A DNA stretch of 64,000 nucleotides from Torymus aiolomorphi (Eukaryota; Arthropoda; Insecta; Hymenoptera; Torymidae). The DNA lies in assembly GCA_036365515.1 (NCBI GenBank), contig CM070877.1:111554011-111618010 (forward strand). Direction: 5' to 3'. The notes beneath the pieces are model-generated. The model did no database searches and was not told the origin of the DNA. It worked only from the letters and a program-made list of their open reading frames with translations. Below are positions 37,150 to 47,428 of this stretch, in pieces (within the stretch, counting starts at the first letter, position 1; each line of letters opens with the position of its first letter). The translations under genes and the position numbers were made by a program.

Positions 37150-37818
37150 TTAATTTTCTGTCCTTGATATAAACACCTGCCGCCTCTTAATTTCCTCCTG
37201 GTGGAAGTGGAATACGTAAACACATGTGAGGCATGTGTCCATTCTTTTTATGGTGTGCGGGTTTCGCCCACACCGGCACTCGGGGGTTTTCAGAGCCCTG
37301 AATGCACCGACCACGTGTGTCCTCCTAAGGGTCCACCCCGACCGGGCGGACTCGTAGCAATCGAAACACCTCCAGTCACGGCCGGAGGATGCTCTGAAGT
37401 AATCGACCGTGCAGTGACCAATGGCCGCTGCACCCTGGTTACGCCGGTCGATTTTTCCCTCGAGGATCCTTTCCAGCCTCTTCAAATCCCTCTTGTGGGC
37501 GGGAATACCCATCGTCCCAGTAGGGGCCACCCCCGACGGTGGCATAGTGATGGGTTGGGTCTACATCACAAGGGTCGACCCCATTCCCAAGCGGGGCCTC
37601 CCCTTCTGGGCCGGCTCAGCCATGCCACCGGTCCCAACGCCGACCTCACCGCGGCCCTCCCGGCCGAGAGCGGCCAAGGTCTCGGCGGCCTCCAAGTCGC
37701 CGCACGTATATCCCCCCGGTAACGGCTCAGGCGCGCCACCCCCGACCTCGCTCAGGTTCACCCGCTGTTCCTCCTCCTCCTCCAACCATTCTTCCTTGAC
37801 AAGAAAGTATTCCTCCAT
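37150..37818 (-). CDS. Accessory 3' frame of the gypsy element, cysteine-rich, with one in-frame stop
   Basis: From ATG at 37818 the minus frame gives 85 residues (acidic EEWLEEEEEQ stretch), a TAG at 37561, then continues in the same frame for a further 136 residues to 37150. The second part has a basic segment KRDLKRLERILEGKIDRR and cysteine pairs RCFDC, CRCG and CLTC, which look metal-binding. The ATG is preceded by CATATTCCTTCCAG, a good splice acceptor, so it may be expressed from a spliced RNA, as 3' env genes of errantiviruses are. No transmembrane segments or env features. Codon-like, GC-rich composition differs from gag-pol. Function unknown, and the stop could be a mutation or readthrough site. 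Confidence 0.45.
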
Positions 37819-37860
37819 GACTGGAAGGAATATGGGGTTCAGAGAATTCACTGGATGCGT

Positions 37861-37861
<1 letters not shown>

Positions 37862-37893
<32 letters not shown>
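37862..37893. repeat. (GA)n microsatellite
   Basis: A short GA run just upstream (on minus) of the accessory frame, within the possible intron. Confidence 0.9.
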
Positions 37894-37899
<6 letters not shown>

Positions 37900-38039
37900 G
37901 GAGGGGGATGCATGCATTCGCGATCCGGGGAAGAACGCGCCCGAGAGAGACAGAGGAAAAGCGCATTCGTGATATGGGGAAGATGCGCGGAAAAAGAAGA
38001 AGGAAAAAGGGCGCACGCACTCGCGATTCGGGAAAAAGG

Positions 38040-38240
38040 CGCGAGGAGAGAAAGAATACGCGCACTCGCGCTTTGGAGAGGACGCGCAATAATCGAGAGA
38101 GCGGAGGAACACATGCACCCGCGATTTCGAGAAAATGGGCGAGGAGAAAGAATGCACGCACTCGCGCTTTGGAGAGGACGCGCAAGAATCGAGAGAGCGG
38201 AGGAACACATGCATCCGCGATTCCGAGAAAATGCGAAAGG
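38040..38240. repeat. 96-bp minisatellite, two full copies in a GA/GC-rich tract
   Basis: CTTTGGAGAGGACGCGCAA begins at 38071 and 38167, a 96-bp period, and related words (ACGCGCACTCGCG, GCATCCGCGATTC) continue on both sides from 37920 to 38300. All six frames stay open over it, so the 341-residue frame at 37561-38586 is not coding evidence. Confidence 0.7.
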
Positions 38241-38936
38241 AGAAAGAAAGGAAAAAGATCGAAAAAATACACGCAGAAAGGGAAAGAAACGCACTTCCGC
38301 GACATAAAAGAAAATGCGCGAGAGGAGCGAGAGAAGCCAAGAAAAGGAAAGGAAACTTGAGACAGAGGTGAGAAAGTACACGAGGAGGAGAGATCGCCGC
38401 GCAGCGCGATCCCAAGGACGGCGCATTCGCATATGTCCATGGTCGAGAAAATAGTGCAAAACTTATTGGTATTCTAAAAAGAATGCAGAAGGAAAGAAAG
38501 AAAAAGGAAAGAACCATACATGCTCGCGATCCAAAGAACCATATTGGTAAATACCTTTTTGTTGCGGGGATGATGGTGGCGGACAACCTCTCGCCACGGC
38601 GGCTGTCGGAAGAAGGACCCGCCGAAGTGGAAGGACCCGAGGGAAAGGCGCAGGCGAAGCGGGGAGCGAGGGCGCCACGCTCGAGTAATGGGCCGCGTCA
38701 TAAACTTGGTCATTGGGTTTGGACAATGTCACAGTCCATTACCATGAAAAGCTTAGGGTGTTTCCAGGGAACCTTAAAGTTTCCCTATAATATCGTAATT
38801 TCGCACTACATTTCAAACATATCCCCCGCGGTATACCATTCGAAATGCAGCGTCTGTCGCAATGTTTTCCTCTTTTTTTTTTCTTATATATTTTGAAATT
38901 TTTGGGATGAATTTTCAATACGTAAAGTTTAGATTT

Positions 38937-39360
38937 TAAGGGTGAAGTTACAATGAAACACGGGTTTAATAGTTAAGTTTTTTAAGGGTAAAAACGCGGG
39001 TTAAAGAATTAGTTTAAGGATGAGCTTATAATGAAACGCGGCCTTAACGATTAATTTTAAGGGTGAATCTACAATGAAATGCGGGTTGTAATTTAAATTT
39101 TAAGGGTGAATCTACAATAAAACACGGGTTTAATTTAAATAATTTAAATTTTTAAGGGTGAATCTACAATAAAACACGGGTTTTAATTTAAATAATTTAA
39201 ATTTTTAAGGGTGAATCTACAATAAAACACGGGTTTTAATTTAAATTTTAAGGGTGAGTCTACAATAAAACATGGATTTTAATTTAAATTTTAAGGGTGA
39301 ATCTTTTTATGAAACGCGTTTTCGCTTTTTAAATAATTCAATTTTTTAAGGGTGAAGGGA
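38937..39360. repeat. Tandem repeat of ~42-55 bp, about ten copies
   Basis: The word TTTAAGGGTGAATCTACAAT recurs about ten times with variable A/T spacers and an ACGGGTTTTAATTTAAAT tail. It is located just 3' (on minus) of the integrase frame. Confidence 0.85.
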
Positions 39361-39792
39361 GCCCCTGCCATCGCTCCCTTCCGTGAGATGCTTCCCATGG
39401 CTCGCCGGGACCCACCCTGATGCACCGCATCAGGAGTACTTCCGGTTTCCCATTTCCAGAGCGTAAAACAAGAGATTATCTTAAACATTCCTTTAAAGCG
39501 AGCCCTGGCCATCTCTCCTGTAACCCTTATTACTTTATTATTTATTAATTTGGTTACAAACAGGATACATAAATTTATGGTTAGGTCGCACGCAAAATAT
39601 AAAAATATAAACGCCGCACAGAATAGCATTATAAATATCGCGTAAAGGGGGGAGAAATGAATAAAATTAGTTAGGTCGCAAACACGCATGTTTTAATTTG
39701 TCCACATGGACTACCTTTGTTCTGTTATTCCCTAAATCTATTCTCGCGTTTCTATCGCCTATCAATTCTATGACCTTATACCGGCCCGCGTA

Positions 39793-42300
39793 TTACTCAT
39801 CAAATTTACCTATTCGCGGCTCTTTCAATAAATATACCTCTTCTCCTACCTTGAAATTCTTTATATTTAATTTTTGGTCATAATATCTTTTCGAGCGTTC
39901 TTTTGCCTCTAATAATCGGGTTTTTGCCATTTTCTGGGTGTCGTTTAATTTAAATATTAGTTCGTCTAAATACATTTCGTAGGTTTTTTCCACGGTTTTG
40001 GTCTCGAATTCCGAGGGTAGCCTCGCCTTCTGACCGAATATTAATTCGTGGGGGGTAAAACGGTGCGCTGAATGAACCGACGTATTATACGAAAATATGG
40101 CCATTTTAATCCAAGCGTCCCAATCAGTTTTATCCGTGTACATTTTTAAATATTCTACTAGTGAATGATGACTTCTTTCTAAGGATCCGATTGTTTGGGG
40201 ATGGAAGGAGGTTGATCTTAATTGTTTAATTTTAAATATTTTTGCTACTTTTTGCATTAAACTACTCTGAAAATTGGTTTTTATGGCTTCGGGACAACCA
40301 AACCTAGTAATGAAATCGTGGACTAACGCGGTGGCAACCATCTCAGCGGTTATATCGGAAATAGGAAGGGCGTCAGAATACTTAGTTAGGTTGCACTGGA
40401 GGGTTAATATATATTTATTCCCGGCTACAGTTACAGGTAAGGGCCCTACGATATCCATCTCTAAGACTTCGAATGCCTTGCTAGGGGTTGTAGTAATCCT
40501 CATAGGCTGCTTTGTTTTTACTCGAACTAGTTTCCCTTTTTGACATTCCTCGCAGGTTCTAACATATTCGGATATATCTTCCTTTATCTCAGGCCAAAAG
40601 TATCGTTCGCGTACGCGGTGATAAGTTTTCGCGATGCCTTTGTGGCCCCCAATGGCTGAGTCATGGGCTTCGTTAATAATTCCCAACCTATCGTCTAGAG
40701 GTGGAATAATTACTTCGCCGGTGCAAATAACTAATTTGGGGGTTGCAGTTTTCCAACCCGCCCGTAAGGTTATTTCGATGGGTAACCAATGATTCTTTTC
40801 CAACCCGTCGCCGACTTTCAAGATGCTAAGTGAATTTACTTGCTCCTCAATCATTGCGGTTCGGAGTGAATCTAAGCATTGAACTATCATGGTCGCGGTA
40901 GCTATCTCACTTGATTTTTTTTTTACAAATAATGAATGTATAATTTTACCATTTGATAAATTCGTTTGTACTACCGCGCCTATACCAATGGGTTCTGTTT
41001 TTAATTTCTCAATATCTATCATTTCTAAATCCGCTAACTGTTGGCAAATTGGGGTGCTTATTTCGCAATCTACTGACATAAAATGCGCGATATTATCTTT
41101 TCTCATTAAAAGCTGATCTCTCGAATATTCCACGGGGGTTATGACTAAAATTCGATCAAATTTAACGGGTGTCTCGTCCATACTGGACGGTGTCTTGTGA
41201 ATTGTGTTCGTGATATTGTCCCTGCAGGACTGTGTCTGTATCTCGCCATCTCCGCATGACGGTATCTCGTGAGTTGTGTTCGTGATATTGTCCCTACAGG
41301 ACTGTGTCTGTATCTCGTCATCTCCACATGACGGTATCTCGTGAATTGTGTCTTTAAAGGAAGGCGCTATTTTACAAGTTTTTATTTTAATAATCTCGTG
41401 TTCTAATTCATTGCCTGAATTGTCGGACGCAATGTCAGAGGAAATTGGATTTTCAGTCATTAGTTCTTGGAGAGCAATCACCCCTTGAACTTGTGTCGTG
41501 TCCTTCCTACCTAAGCCTGGGTCTTCCTGATAGGTAAATCCATGTGGAATCCCGGCCCTATTTCTCTCCTCATCGTGCGTGGAAGTAATACGGCCTGAGG
41601 ATCCACAGTCCACAGCCCCCCCAACGCACGCGAGGACATCAGTTGTAGCTCTCGCGACCGGAAGTTCGCCTGTCAGGGTTTCTTGATGGGAACTCTCCCG
41701 TAGGCCCCCGGCGCTCTCCTCGACACGTGCGGAAGTACTACGTTCCGTCGGGATTTCTTGATAGGAACTCTCCTGTAGGTCCCCGGCCCCCCCGACACGC
41801 GCGAAGGCATCAGCCACCTCACTTGTGACTGGTATACTCCTAGCGCTATTTCCTCCTCTTGCGAGGGCATCGGACGCGTAGACCGCGACCGGAAGTCCCC
41901 CTATGCTATACTCCTGTCTCACCAGGGCATCGGCCACGACTTCTACAACTGGTATCCGCTGAAAGCTAACCTCGGTCACGTCACCCATGACCGCTGTCTC
42001 TTCTGCTGAAAAAACAGCCCTAAGTTCATTAGTCAGTCCGTTATTTTGTCTTGTCAATGTGTAACAGTCCTTCGATCCTTCAGAATTAGCTAAATTTATA
42101 TTATTTACAAGAAATAGATTTTTTATATTTGCTTCCGAATATAATTCCTCTGGATCAAAGTCAGTGTGGTCGGTGGGTATGGAAAAGGAAGGTATAGGGT
42201 TTCGAGACAAGGCACCCGCGTTCATGTTCATTTTCCCGGGTTTGTGCGTGACGTCACAATCGTATTCTCTAAGCAATATTTTCCATCTATTTATTCTCAC
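39793..42300 (-). CDS. pol: gypsy RNase H end plus integrase (pol, downstream frame)
   Basis: Begins with the end of RNase H/tether (TRINRW-type, EYDCDVTHKPGKMNM). A 400-residue linker with internal repeats (HEIPSCGDDEIQTQS, twice) follows, then integrase: HHCC zinc domain at about residues 546-590, catalytic core from about 615 with MDIVGPLP (first Asp about 616) and HPQTIGSLERSH (Glu about 708). The region of the second Asp reads KTNFQSSL: only 31 residues separate the N from the Glu where 35 are usual, so about four residues including the catalytic Asp seem deleted. The integrase is probably inactive. The frame differs from RT by one base around 42290. Confidence 0.85.
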   Translation of the reverse strand: MRINRWKILLREYDCDVTHKPGKMNMNAGALSRNPIPSFSIPTDHTDFDPEELYSEANIKNLFLVNNINLANSEGSKDCYTLTRQNNGLTNELRAVFSAEETAVMGDVTEVSFQRIPVVEVVADALVRQEYSIGGLPVAVYASDALARGGNSARSIPVTSEVADAFARVGGAGDLQESSYQEIPTERSTSARVEESAGGLRESSHQETLTGELPVARATTDVLACVGGAVDCGSSGRITSTHDEERNRAGIPHGFTYQEDPGLGRKDTTQVQGVIALQELMTENPISSDIASDNSGNELEHEIIKIKTCKIAPSFKDTIHEIPSCGDDEIQTQSCRDNITNTTHEIPSCGDGEIQTQSCRDNITNTIHKTPSSMDETPVKFDRILVITPVEYSRDQLLMRKDNIAHFMSVDCEISTPICQQLADLEMIDIEKLKTEPIGIGAVVQTNLSNGKIIHSLFVKKKSSEIATATMIVQCLDSLRTAMIEEQVNSLSILKVGDGLEKNHWLPIEITLRAGWKTATPKLVICTGEVIIPPLDDRLGIINEAHDSAIGGHKGIAKTYHRVRERYFWPEIKEDISEYVRTCEECQKGKLVRVKTKQPMRITTTPSKAFEVLEMDIVGPLPVTVAGNKYILTLQCNLTKYSDALPISDITAEMVATALVHDFITRFGCPEAIKTNFQSSLMQKVAKIFKIKQLRSTSFHPQTIGSLERSHHSLVEYLKMYTDKTDWDAWIKMAIFSYNTSVHSAHRFTPHELIFGQKARLPSEFETKTVEKTYEMYLDELIFKLNDTQKMAKTRLLEAKERSKRYYDQKLNIKNFKVGEEVYLLKEPRIGKFDE

Positions 42301-43837
42301 TCGGGTCCTTTAATTTATGCAGCCATAACAGCGGCCTATGATCCATTACTAGAGTAAAGTTCCTACCGTATAGATATGGTCTGAATTGTTTTACCGCGTG
42401 AATTATAGCGAGAAGTTCCTTTTCGGTGGTAGTATATTTTAATTCTGCGCCAATTAATGCTTTTGATGTGTAAGCAATCGGGAGATCTCTTCCTATCGGA
42501 CCCTGACTCAGCACCCCCCCTAAAGCATAATTTGACGCGTCTGTAGTTACTATAAATGGTTCATTGAAATTAGGATACTGCAATATTGGCCTGGAACAAA
42601 GTGCTTGCTTTAAAGCGACAAATGCCCTTTCCTGTGCTTCCTCCCATATAAATTTCACGTTTTTTTGCAAAAGGTAATGAAGGGGCCTAGCAATTTTAGC
42701 AAAATTCGGAATAAACCTCCGGTAATACCCGGCTAAACCTAAGAATTGTTTAATGTTTTTAGGGTTTTTTGGACACGAAAACTCAGAAACGGCCTGAGTT
42801 TTCCTGGGATCTGGTCTTACCCCCTCCTCCGATATCACGTGACCCAAGTACACGACCTCTTTTCTCAAGAAAAGGCACTTATCGGGCTGCAAGGTGAGAC
42901 CGGCAGTATTTAATCTTCCAAATAATTTTTTAATCTTCCGAACATGATCTTCTAAAAACTCAGCATAAATTACTATATCATCCATGTAGACAAACAACTC
43001 AATACCTTGGAGCCCGCTAAGAACCTTATCCATAAGGGCCTGAAATGTAGAAGGAGACCCTTTCAAGCCCATAGGCATTCGTTTATACTGTAAGTGGTTA
43101 AAAGGAGTTGAAAACGCGGTTTTAGGTGCATCAGCGGGATCGATCGGTACCTGATGAAATCCAGAGGCTAAGTCTAGGGTTGAGAAATATTTGCTTCTAC
43201 CAAGTTGATCAAGAATTTCCGTTATATTGGGGAGGGGATAGGCAGAAGCGATGGTTTTTTCATTCAAAGCCCTAAAATCTATGACTAAACCCCATCTTTT
43301 ATTTCCCTGCGAATCGGCCTTTTTGGGAACTATCCACAAAGAGGAATTATACGGAGATTCTGACTCTTCTACTATATCATTATCAATTAATTCTTGTACA
43401 TGTTTTTGAACTATATCGCGTAACTGGGGTGGATAACGATATTGTTTTATATTAATAGGGACATTGTCGGTAGTCGGGATTTTATGTACAATCATGGAAG
43501 TTTTACTAAGTTTATCATTTGGCAAATGGAACTGACAAGGAAATTCTGAGACAATTTGCATTACACTTTCTCTCTCTTCCGGATTAAGCTCCCTCAAATC
43601 GAGAAGTTCAATTACCCTATCTATTCTAAGTTGCCGTTCTACTTCATCTTGGGGTTTTCCCGATGTTCTTATAACCCGTACCGGTTTCAAAGTGCTATCA
43701 TATGCTTCTAACGTGAGAGGCGGAATAATAAGATTTATATCCTCGGAAGTCGTATTTATCGCGAACAGGTTGGCCTTCCCATCCCTATTAACGACCAAAC
43801 ATTCCCCAATGAAAATTCCTGGCCCAGCATTTATCAT
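42287..43837 (-). CDS. pol: gypsy reverse transcriptase and RNase H (pol, middle frame)
   Basis: 516 residues. RT motifs: VIDFRALNEKT (about 185-195), LDLASGFHQVP (221-231), PMGLKGSPSTFQ (255-266), FVYMDDIVIY with the catalytic YMDD at 284-287, LGHVISEEGV, FLGLAGYYRRFI. RNase H starts near TTDASNYALGGVL (catalytic Asp about 433) and includes TEKELLAI and DHRPLLWL. All visible catalytic residues are present. It is in the same frame as the protease, separated by one TAG at 43868, so protease-RT was one protein before mutation. The end at KDPSENK is a frameshift, since gypsy proteins continue through RINRWKI, found in the next frame. Confidence 0.9.
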   Translation of the reverse strand: MINAGPGIFIGECLVVNRDGKANLFAINTTSEDINLIIPPLTLEAYDSTLKPVRVIRTSGKPQDEVERQLRIDRVIELLDLRELNPEERESVMQIVSEFPCQFHLPNDKLSKTSMIVHKIPTTDNVPINIKQYRYPPQLRDIVQKHVQELIDNDIVEESESPYNSSLWIVPKKADSQGNKRWGLVIDFRALNEKTIASAYPLPNITEILDQLGRSKYFSTLDLASGFHQVPIDPADAPKTAFSTPFNHLQYKRMPMGLKGSPSTFQALMDKVLSGLQGIELFVYMDDIVIYAEFLEDHVRKIKKLFGRLNTAGLTLQPDKCLFLRKEVVYLGHVISEEGVRPDPRKTQAVSEFSCPKNPKNIKQFLGLAGYYRRFIPNFAKIARPLHYLLQKNVKFIWEEAQERAFVALKQALCSRPILQYPNFNEPFIVTTDASNYALGGVLSQGPIGRDLPIAYTSKALIGAELKYTTTEKELLAIIHAVKQFRPYLYGRNFTLVMDHRPLLWLHKLKDPSENK

Positions 43838-43867
43838 GAGAACGTACCCGGTGGAACGAGTGGAATT

Positions 43868-44254
43868 CTAAATAGAGACTTGAATTAAAGTTTTAGTTCT
43901 AGCCGGTAAGTAAAAGGTGTCATGATTGATAAAAGGAATCATTTCACGCTCATTTCCGTAAAGAAGTTCATTATCTTGAAACGATAGGACTGCCTTCTGC
44001 TCTTTTAAAAATTCCACTCCGAGAATTCCATCAGCCTTTATGGGAAAATCGTTGGGCACGACGTTTAACCTACAAGGAACCCCTCCAAGATTTACCCTTA
44101 TATATCCTTCGGTTAGAACAAGACCCTCACTAATGCCTGCTAATCTATACAAATTATCTTTCTGTATTAGCAGGCCATGTTTTACAATATTCAGTTCTGA
44201 TCCCGTATCAATGAGAAATCGCGGCCTATCTTTAATTAAGTCATGACTTTGCAT
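43868..44254 (-). CDS. pol: gypsy aspartic protease
   Basis: RFLIDTGSELNIV carries the retropepsin DTG at residues 16-18, and DGILGVEFL is the conserved second motif of retroviral-type proteases. The frame extends upstream of the ATG and overlaps the end of gag in the -1 frame, so expression by -1 frameshifting from gag is likely (inference). It ends with a TAG directly before the RT frame. Confidence 0.8.
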   Translation of the reverse strand: MQSHDLIKDRPRFLIDTGSELNIVKHGLLIQKDNLYRLAGISEGLVLTEGYIRVNLGGVPCRLNVVPNDFPIKADGILGVEFLKEQKAVLSFQDNELLYGNEREMIPFINHDTFYLPARTKTLIQVSI

Positions 44255-44271
44255 CGCGACAATTGGAGATT

Positions 44272-45513
44272 TTATCTCCTCGGCGGTACTAGCGGCAAAG
44301 ATAACAGCGCGGGTCTGGACACTGGATTTTGAGAGTTCGCCATTGCGCCCGTATGGCGAACCACATTCGCGTTTAAATGTTGGGAAGAGTGCTGCGGAGG
44401 AAAATTTGTGGATGCCGGAAAATTGGCGTTCGGTGGATAATTTATATATGGATTACTATTATTATTTGGCGGGCAATTAATCCTCAGCGGGAAATTATCC
44501 CAGGGTCGGTTTCTACATGAATCGAAGGTATGCCCCTCGATTCTACAATAGTTACAGTAGAGGGGACCATAATTTCCCCTTTTTCGGCATTTTCGTGAAA
44601 GGTGCCCCAGTTCGCCGCATCGGTAACACCTTCGTTTCTCACTCGGAGGTTCGCTTTCGTCCTTTGCCCCTGCTACCTGGCAATATGCCCTTTTTCGACT
44701 TTCATTCGGGTTTTCCCCATGCAAATTGTTTCTTTGCTGGATGAAAAGTTCGCTCTCTATCGCTATGCTAATCGCGTTTTCAAACGATGTTAATTGTTTC
44801 CCCGCCATTTGTACCGTAATATCGGAGCGCAAACCTAGTTTAAAACATTGCGTGGCCGTATCAATTGCCCCCTCGATCAGGCTCTGCGCATTAGTCGAAT
44901 TAGAATTCTCTATTATCTCCCTTATTTTCTGAAGAATGTCTGTGACTCTTAACCCATACTCTGCTACTTTTTCCTGAGGGCCTTGCCTGACGCGCGCGAG
45001 GTCTATTTTTAACTGAGGCAAATTTTTTGTTGGTGTGAAGGCTCTTTTTAACTCAGATAATAACTGCTCTAAATTATCGAACCTTTTAAATTGCAGATAG
45101 TTCCGAGCCTCACCAGTAACACGAGATTTCACAATTTTCAAAAAGAAATTTTTATCATTTGGATTCACAAATTCCTCAGCGTCCCTACATTCCCTTATAA
45201 ATTCAGTTACCGATATATTTTTCCTGTTGAATTCCGGAAGAATTCGCGCTATTTCATTAGACTTTTTATAACACGCGTGTGAATTATTATTGACATTACT
45301 AGTAGTTGAATTAATCTCAAAAGCCGTCTGAAAATCGCGAAGACCCGGTAAAGAACCGGCACGTGGTCTAAAGGGAGGCAAATTTAGTCTTTCGCGATTT
45401 CTCATATCTAGACCGTGATACGGGTTACTAAGTAGAACTTCGGACGTTTTATCGATATTATTTCCCGGGTTTCCCGAATTTGAACCGGACGCTTGTTCGT
45501 TTTTGTCGGACAT
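44272..45513 (-). CDS. gag: gypsy Gag with two CCHC zinc knuckles
   Basis: 413 residues from ATG at 45513, preceded by a non-coding leader. The N-terminal half has the capsid-like region (ISVTEFIRECRDAEEF... and LRVTDILQKI). Two CX2CX4HX4C knuckles follow, CYRCGELGHLSRKC (296-309) and CNYCRIEGHTFDSC (320-333), and then an Asn/Pro-rich tail. It packages element RNA in the cytoplasmic particle. The frame is intact. Confidence 0.9.
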   Translation of the reverse strand: MSDKNEQASGSNSGNPGNNIDKTSEVLLSNPYHGLDMRNRERLNLPPFRPRAGSLPGLRDFQTAFEINSTTSNVNNNSHACYKKSNEIARILPEFNRKNISVTEFIRECRDAEEFVNPNDKNFFLKIVKSRVTGEARNYLQFKRFDNLEQLLSELKRAFTPTKNLPQLKIDLARVRQGPQEKVAEYGLRVTDILQKIREIIENSNSTNAQSLIEGAIDTATQCFKLGLRSDITVQMAGKQLTSFENAISIAIESELFIQQRNNLHGENPNESRKRAYCQVAGAKDESEPPSEKRRCYRCGELGHLSRKCRKRGNYGPLYCNYCRIEGHTFDSCRNRPWDNFPLRINCPPNNNSNPYINYPPNANFPASTNFPPQHSSQHLNANVVRHTGAMANSQNPVSRPALLSLPLVPPRR

Positions 45514-45676
45514 TTTGAATTATTCCTACTCGCTCGCTCGCTCGAGCAGGGTACTTAGCTCTAATTTTCCGCAGGCGACCTCGGTGCTTCAGGCAGGAGC
45601 TGGTGACTCGTAACGGGTGCTGGTGCTGATGACTCGTGACTGATGTTGAAGACTCGTAGCTGACGTCGTTGATTTA

Positions 45677-46036
45677 TTAATGACCCTGGCAATGCTTGCA
45701 ATGAGGGGGAGTGAACAGGCAGTGGAGAGATCGCAGATGACGTCCCGAACGGAGTTGGTACTGATGTCCAGGTGTGGATGTTCGGTGCCTAGCAGCCGGC
45801 CCTGGAGTTACCTCGTCGGTGTCGCTCCTGTACCCCAAATCAGGACTGCTTTCTCGTGTATTCGAAGGAGCTACGTAACCGTCGATTGGCTGAGGATGTC
45901 TTTCTTGTGGCTGCCGTGGACTCAGATACCCAATCAGATGCTCCGGCATTCGCCCAAGTTCTAAGGGAAACCACGGCTTAAAACCTTGGACGGAACAAAA
46001 TTCTTGAACTCCTCCGGAAATGTCTTTTTCCTTCAC
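45677..46036 (-). CDS. Small leader frame between 5' LTR and gag
   Basis: 119 residues starting MKEKDISGGVQE, beginning 16 nt inside the primer binding site and ending before gag in another frame. It is Pro/Arg/Ser-rich and ends with cysteine pairs HCLFTPPHCKHC. No recognised domain. It may be a real pre-gag ORF or chance in a GC-rich leader. Confidence 0.3.
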   Translation of the reverse strand: MKEKDISGGVQEFCSVQGFKPWFPLELGRMPEHLIGYLSPRQPQERHPQPIDGYVAPSNTRESSPDLGYRSDTDEVTPGPAARHRTSTPGHQYQLRSGRHLRSLHCLFTPPHCKHCQGH

Positions 46037-46051
46037 AACTCCTTGAGCAAT

Positions 46052-46067
46052 CCCACCGCTGTCACCA
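46052..46067 (-). other. Primer binding site
   Basis: TGGTGACAGCGGTGGG on minus lies about 6 nt inside the 5' LTR. It starts with TGG, complementary to a tRNA CCA end. The pattern resembles the tRNA-Leu type sites of some gypsy elements, but the tRNA identity is a guess. Confidence 0.65.
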
Positions 46068-46073
46068 AAAATT

Positions 46074-47424
46074 TATTACGACCCGAGTCGGGCTCGGCGA
46101 GCAGAAAGGTGCTTCTGCAATGGTCGCCAAGTTGACCAATCGGAATGTGGAATTCGTTTGCTCAATTAAGCGCTAAAGCGCATGGAGTTGCAGGAAAGTT
46201 GAAATAAAACTCGAACTCGAGAGAGTAAACTTTAACTTGAGGTTTATTAAATTAATTAAGTACTTTATGAACTTTAACAAACAAATAGACTTTTGACCGT
46301 GACTCTATACAATTGCAAAAATGCGTAGAATGACTGTGACTATTTAAAGCTTCTGGGCGCAACATGCACAATGTGCAGCAGAGTACCAAAAATATTGATA
46401 ACGACCCAAGCTCTAGCTACTAAGCGTCTCATGTACTCGGTAGCGACTGATTCTGGCGGCTCGGGGCTCTTCTTTTATACCCCTAGCGCGGACCTCAGGC
46501 CGTTGACAAGGATCCCAGGAAAATGCTATTGGTCGGCGGCTTCAGGTTGGTAGTGGGAGGCAGTATGGTGTAGAGGCTGTAGGGCGCCAGGTTGCCTCAG
46601 AAGCCTTCCCCCACTCCCAAGTGGGGAGAGTGGCGATGAAAGGGCCCTAGACCAGAAAACAGGGTCGAGAGCGATAAGCAGCGGGTGACGGACCGTCTCC
46701 CTCCAGTGGCGCGGGACGCCGCTAGTCTGTGATTGGCTGTTGGCGATCGCTCGGGCCGTTAGGTTGTTGCGCCACTGCGCCATAGTTCTGGGAATTGTTT
46801 GTCTCTCGTCGGGTGACCGTTGGCACTAATGGATTCTGAGAACTGTTTACGCATTCCTGGCCTGTCCGTTAATCCTTTCCTTAGCCTAATGGATTCCAAG
46901 AAGTGTTTACGCATTCCTGGTTCGACCGTTGATGCATTCCTGAAACTGTCGACCTCGAAGTGGATTAAGTTTCCTCAAGCCCTTCGCTAATTGATTCTCG
47001 GAAGCGTTCACGTCTTTTGTTTGTCCTTGAATTGTTTCTCGAGCTGCTGGCTGTCCTTGGGAATTTCTGTAACAGAGCTTCTTCACACCTGAGCGAGCTT
47101 CCCTAATTAATTATTATTACGCCTGCCGTTATTTATCAAATCGCTAATTATTATGACGTAATTATTATTTATTTAGTTTTATTGCTAATCTCAATTTGTT
47201 CATTAGCGCATTGACGTTGATAGTTTAAGGACGCTATTACTATTTGTAATTAGTTAATAAATTATCGCTTGTTTATTATCGATTTTATTCGGGTTATTAC
47301 TAATTAATTAATTAATTGTTATCCTAGCTCGAGATTATTATTTAATTGGTTTTTATACTAGATTTCGGGGTATCATCGTAGAACGACCCTAAATATCAGG
47401 CTATGCGCAACGCAGTTTGTAACA
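46074..47424 (-). repeat. 5' LTR of the gypsy element
   Basis: Contains the active-promoter candidates: TATA at 46473-46479, initiator about 46448, AATAAA at 46243-46248 (all minus). Followed on the right by the GTAG duplication 47425-47428. Confidence 0.92.
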
Positions 47425-47428
47425 GTAG

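Larger units (their letters stand above)
34635..47424 (-). mobile_element. Ty3/gypsy LTR retrotransposon, 12.8 kb, with GTAG target duplication
   Basis: Two 1351-bp LTRs in the same orientation (34635-35985 and 46074-47424) enclose gag, protease, RT-RNase H and integrase in the Ty3/gypsy order on minus. GTAG immediately outside both ends is a 4-bp target duplication. LTRs start TGTTAC and end GTAACA on the left copy. The right copy has TATTAC at its inner edge. By eye about 20 substitutions and 4 small indels separate the LTRs, so it is not very recent. The internal part is 10.1 kb, larger than usual, because 3.8 kb lie between integrase and the 3' LTR. Coding is disrupted by an in-frame stop after protease, a frameshift after RNase H and loss of an integrase catalytic residue. 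Confidence 0.93.

Noticed and set aside
37561..38586. 341-residue frame as one gene
   Set aside because: Most of it crosses a GA/GC minisatellite where all frames are open. Only the last 85 residues plus the continuation are kept, as a candidate accessory frame.
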